Assembly (NCBI GenBank): GCA_964619555.1
Contig: CAZUDV010000007.1
Span: 62,001-126,000, forward strand
From: JAGOPY01 sp964619555
Lineage (GTDB): Bacteria > Bacteroidota > Bacteroidia > Bacteroidales > JAGOPY01
Direction of reading: 5' to 3'
DNA: 64,000 nucleotides
Within the stretch, counting starts at the first letter, position 1; every line of letters begins with the position of its first letter. The notes beneath the pieces are model-generated. The model made no database searches. It had not been told where the DNA came from and saw nothing but the letters and a program-made list of their open reading frames with translations. Shown piece by piece: positions 62,544-64,000 of this stretch. Both the position numbers and the translations under genes were made by a program.

Positions 62544-64000
62544 TCACTTCTTCTTCTGTTTGTCAGGTTTGGCGGGCATTTTTTTCTCCCTGATCCGAAA
62601 GAGCAGTTCCCCTTTCTTTACTAATGCCGCCTGTTGGACGATGGTTTCAAAGATCTCACCGTCACAAGGGCTGAGGATCTCTTCTATGTTCGAAGAGGTT
62701 TGCAGGTAACACAACCGGTTGCCCCTGGATACATTTTCACCTGGCGTCGAATACTCGGTATCTTCCCCGAAAAGATTATAAATGATCTGTCCTTTATAGG
62801 GTGCTACTATATTCCGGATATCGGGATCGGCCGGCTTTTCCTGTTTTACCGGTGCTGGCTGCTGGGTTTCAGATAGCAATACAAAGTTTCTGGCAGCCGT
62901 TTCCTTCGCCTTTGCCAGTTCATTTTCGAACCTAGTCTTTGCAATGCCGGTTCTATAATCCCTGTATTGTTTGTCATGCATGGCAAGTTCGAAGAGCTCT
63001 TCATCGTCTTGTCCATATTCCCAGCCTTTTTCTTTCATTTCCTGGCGATATTTATCCAGTTCATCGGGGTAAGCATCCTGCGGCACTCCTTTATAAAATT
63101 CCCTGCCCTGCGATTCGGCCAGCTTGATGATCTCGGGTGCCAATGGGCCCGGAAGTTTGCCGGCCCGGCCCAGGATCATGTCCCAGGTGTTATTGTCGAT
63201 CATGGTATATCTTTCCTTGCCACCAGCCATCTGAAGGATATTCATGATGGCCATGTTCTTCACATATTGGCTGAAAGGTGTTACCAGCGGTGGATAGCCA
63301 AGCTTCGGCCAGATGAATTCCACCTCATTGAACATCCTCACCATGAGCTCGTCTTCGGTCAGTTCCGCCTGGCCCCTGCCATGAAGGGAAGCGTTTATGC
63401 TGCGATGGGCTCCTTTCAGGTCTGCCATCAGGCTGCCCATCATGCCGCCGGGCAAACCACTGCCGATGAGCAGGGAAGACAGTTGTTTGTTCCTGGGATC
63501 GATGAAATAACCGAGAAAATCGTCGATAAACTGCTGGGTCAGGGAACGCACCTTCATGTAGGCATTCATATTTATCTCCGGAACGTCGAAGCCTGCATCC
63601 TTCATCATGACCTGTACCGACAGGAGGTCCGGATGCACCATGCCCCAGCTGAGCGGTTCCATGGCCACATCCAGGTAATCGGCTCCAGCCCTGGCGACTT
63701 CCAGCATGGAGGCCATGGAGAAACCCGGTCCAGAATGGCCATGATACTGCACCACCATCCCAGGGTATTTTTGCTTGATGCGTTTCACCAGGTTCCCCAG
63801 CATGACCGGCCGCCCAATACCCGCCATGTCTTTCAGACAGATCTCCTGGGCGCCGTATTCTGCCATTTTATCCACCACCCCCAGGTAATATTCTACCGTG
63901 TGAACCGGGGAAGAGGTTATGGATAAGGCAGCCTGGGAGATCATTCCAGCCTCCCTTGCATATTTGATGGACAGTTCCAGGTTCCGGTGATCGTTCAGAC
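62544..64000 (-). CDS. oadA: Pyruvate/oxaloacetate carboxyltransferase subunit (partial, N-terminus cut off)
   Basis: At least 485 residues; the frame stays open through the right edge, so the start lies outside. The present part covers the HMGL-like carboxyltransferase barrel (SIKYAREAG, ICLKDMAGIGRP, YHGHSGPG, DYLDVAMEP), the PYC/OADA conserved domain and a C-terminal lipoyl/biotinyl-like domain (NIVAPYKGQI to LLFRI). In that last domain the usual AMKM biotin site is replaced by LQTSSNIEE without a lysine, so it cannot be biotinylated there. A separate biotin carrier would be needed. It could act as an oxaloacetate decarboxylase alpha, pyruvate carboxylase B or similar transcarboxylase subunit. 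Confidence 0.88.
   Translation of the reverse strand, partial: LNDHRNLELSIKYAREAGMISQAALSITSSPVHTVEYYLGVVDKMAEYGAQEICLKDMAGIGRPVMLGNLVKRIKQKYPGMVVQYHGHSGPGFSMASMLEVARAGADYLDVAMEPLSWGMVHPDLLSVQVMMKDAGFDVPEINMNAYMKVRSLTQQFIDDFLGYFIDPRNKQLSSLLIGSGLPGGMMGSLMADLKGAHRSINASLHGRGQAELTEDELMVRMFNEVEFIWPKLGYPPLVTPFSQYVKNMAIMNILQMAGGKERYTMIDNNTWDMILGRAGKLPGPLAPEIIKLAESQGREFYKGVPQDAYPDELDKYRQEMKEKGWEYGQDDEELFELAMHDKQYRDYRTGIAKTRFENELAKAKETAARNFVLLSETQQPAPVKQEKPADPDIRNIVAPYKGQIIYNLFGEDTEYSTPGENVSRGNRLCYLQTSSNIEEILSPCDGEIFETIVQQAALVKKGELLFRIREKKMPAKPDKQKKK

Noticed and set aside
62967..63926. Long open frame opposite the carboxyltransferase gene
   Set aside because: It is His-rich shadow sequence opposite a well-matched enzyme, with no start signal.

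Overview
The window is a metagenome-style scaffold piece from a Bacteroidota bacterium. It carries SusC/SusD pairs, four proteins with type IX secretion (T9SS) C-terminal sorting domains, many SPII lipoproteins, a Bacteroidota-type OstA-like protein, MutA/MutB methylmalonyl-CoA mutase, and -7 boxes of the TAnnTTTG type with few Shine-Dalgarno sequences. The order cannot be fixed from sequence alone; a Bacteroidales/Marinilabiliales-like environmental lineage is a guess. A run of exactly 100 N at 13610-13709 marks a scaffold join. Both window edges cut genes: nosF on the left and a carboxyltransferase on the right.

Layout. (a) 1-5173, minus strand: a nitrous oxide reduction operon read cytochrome c -> nosZ (Sec/lipoprotein type) -> membrane protein -> nosL -> nosD -> nosF. 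A palindromic CRP/FNR-like site lies in front of the cytochrome gene and a 15-unit 7-bp tandem array sits between cytochrome and nosZ. (b) 5291-9159, minus: housekeeping genes (zinc-ribbon protein, dCMP deaminase, P-loop kinase, small membrane protein, AmmeMemoRadiSam enzyme, LOG-family hydrolase). (c) 9340-13566, plus: manA, then a three-gene unit of TlpA-like thioredoxin, outer-membrane beta-barrel and Omp28-type lipoprotein. (d) 13580-13872: palindrome plus 27-bp tandem repeats around the N gap. (e) 13881-22701, minus: mutB, mutA, a GH18-like T9SS protein, a DPP11-type S46 peptidase and ridA. (f) 22713-29143: envelope genes lptD (minus), amidase and MCE/MlaD protein (plus), OstA-like protein (minus). 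(g) 29133-32906, minus: two TetR-like regulators, TolC and a periplasmic adaptor, without an RND pump gene. (h) 33024-42949: secreted T9SS proteins, exported superoxide dismutase, SRPBCC protein, DUF5009-type acyltransferase, methyltransferase, M1 peptidase, DUF1801 protein and esterase. (i) 43100-52332, plus: a polysaccharide utilisation locus with a PKD surface lipoprotein, SusC, SusD and two GH30 hydrolases, best read as beta-glucan (possibly beta-1,6) use. (j) 52353-64000: SUI1/eIF1-like factor, GT39 transferase, small proteins, ilvA, T9SS and lipoproteins, YceI, an outer-membrane protein with an HEEFH motif, and a truncated pyruvate/oxaloacetate carboxyltransferase subunit whose lipoyl/biotinyl domain lacks the biotinylation lysine.

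Together the genes suggest a facultative, polymer-degrading heterotroph. It would secrete hydrolases and peptidases, take up oligosaccharides through SusCD, run propionate/succinate chemistry through methylmalonyl-CoA, and be able to dispose of electrons by reducing N2O. No tRNA, rRNA, CRISPR array, transposase or phage gene was seen. The unusual content is mostly non-coding: several unrelated 7-8 bp tandem arrays placed at the 3' ends of genes, long imperfect inverted repeats, and the 27-bp array.
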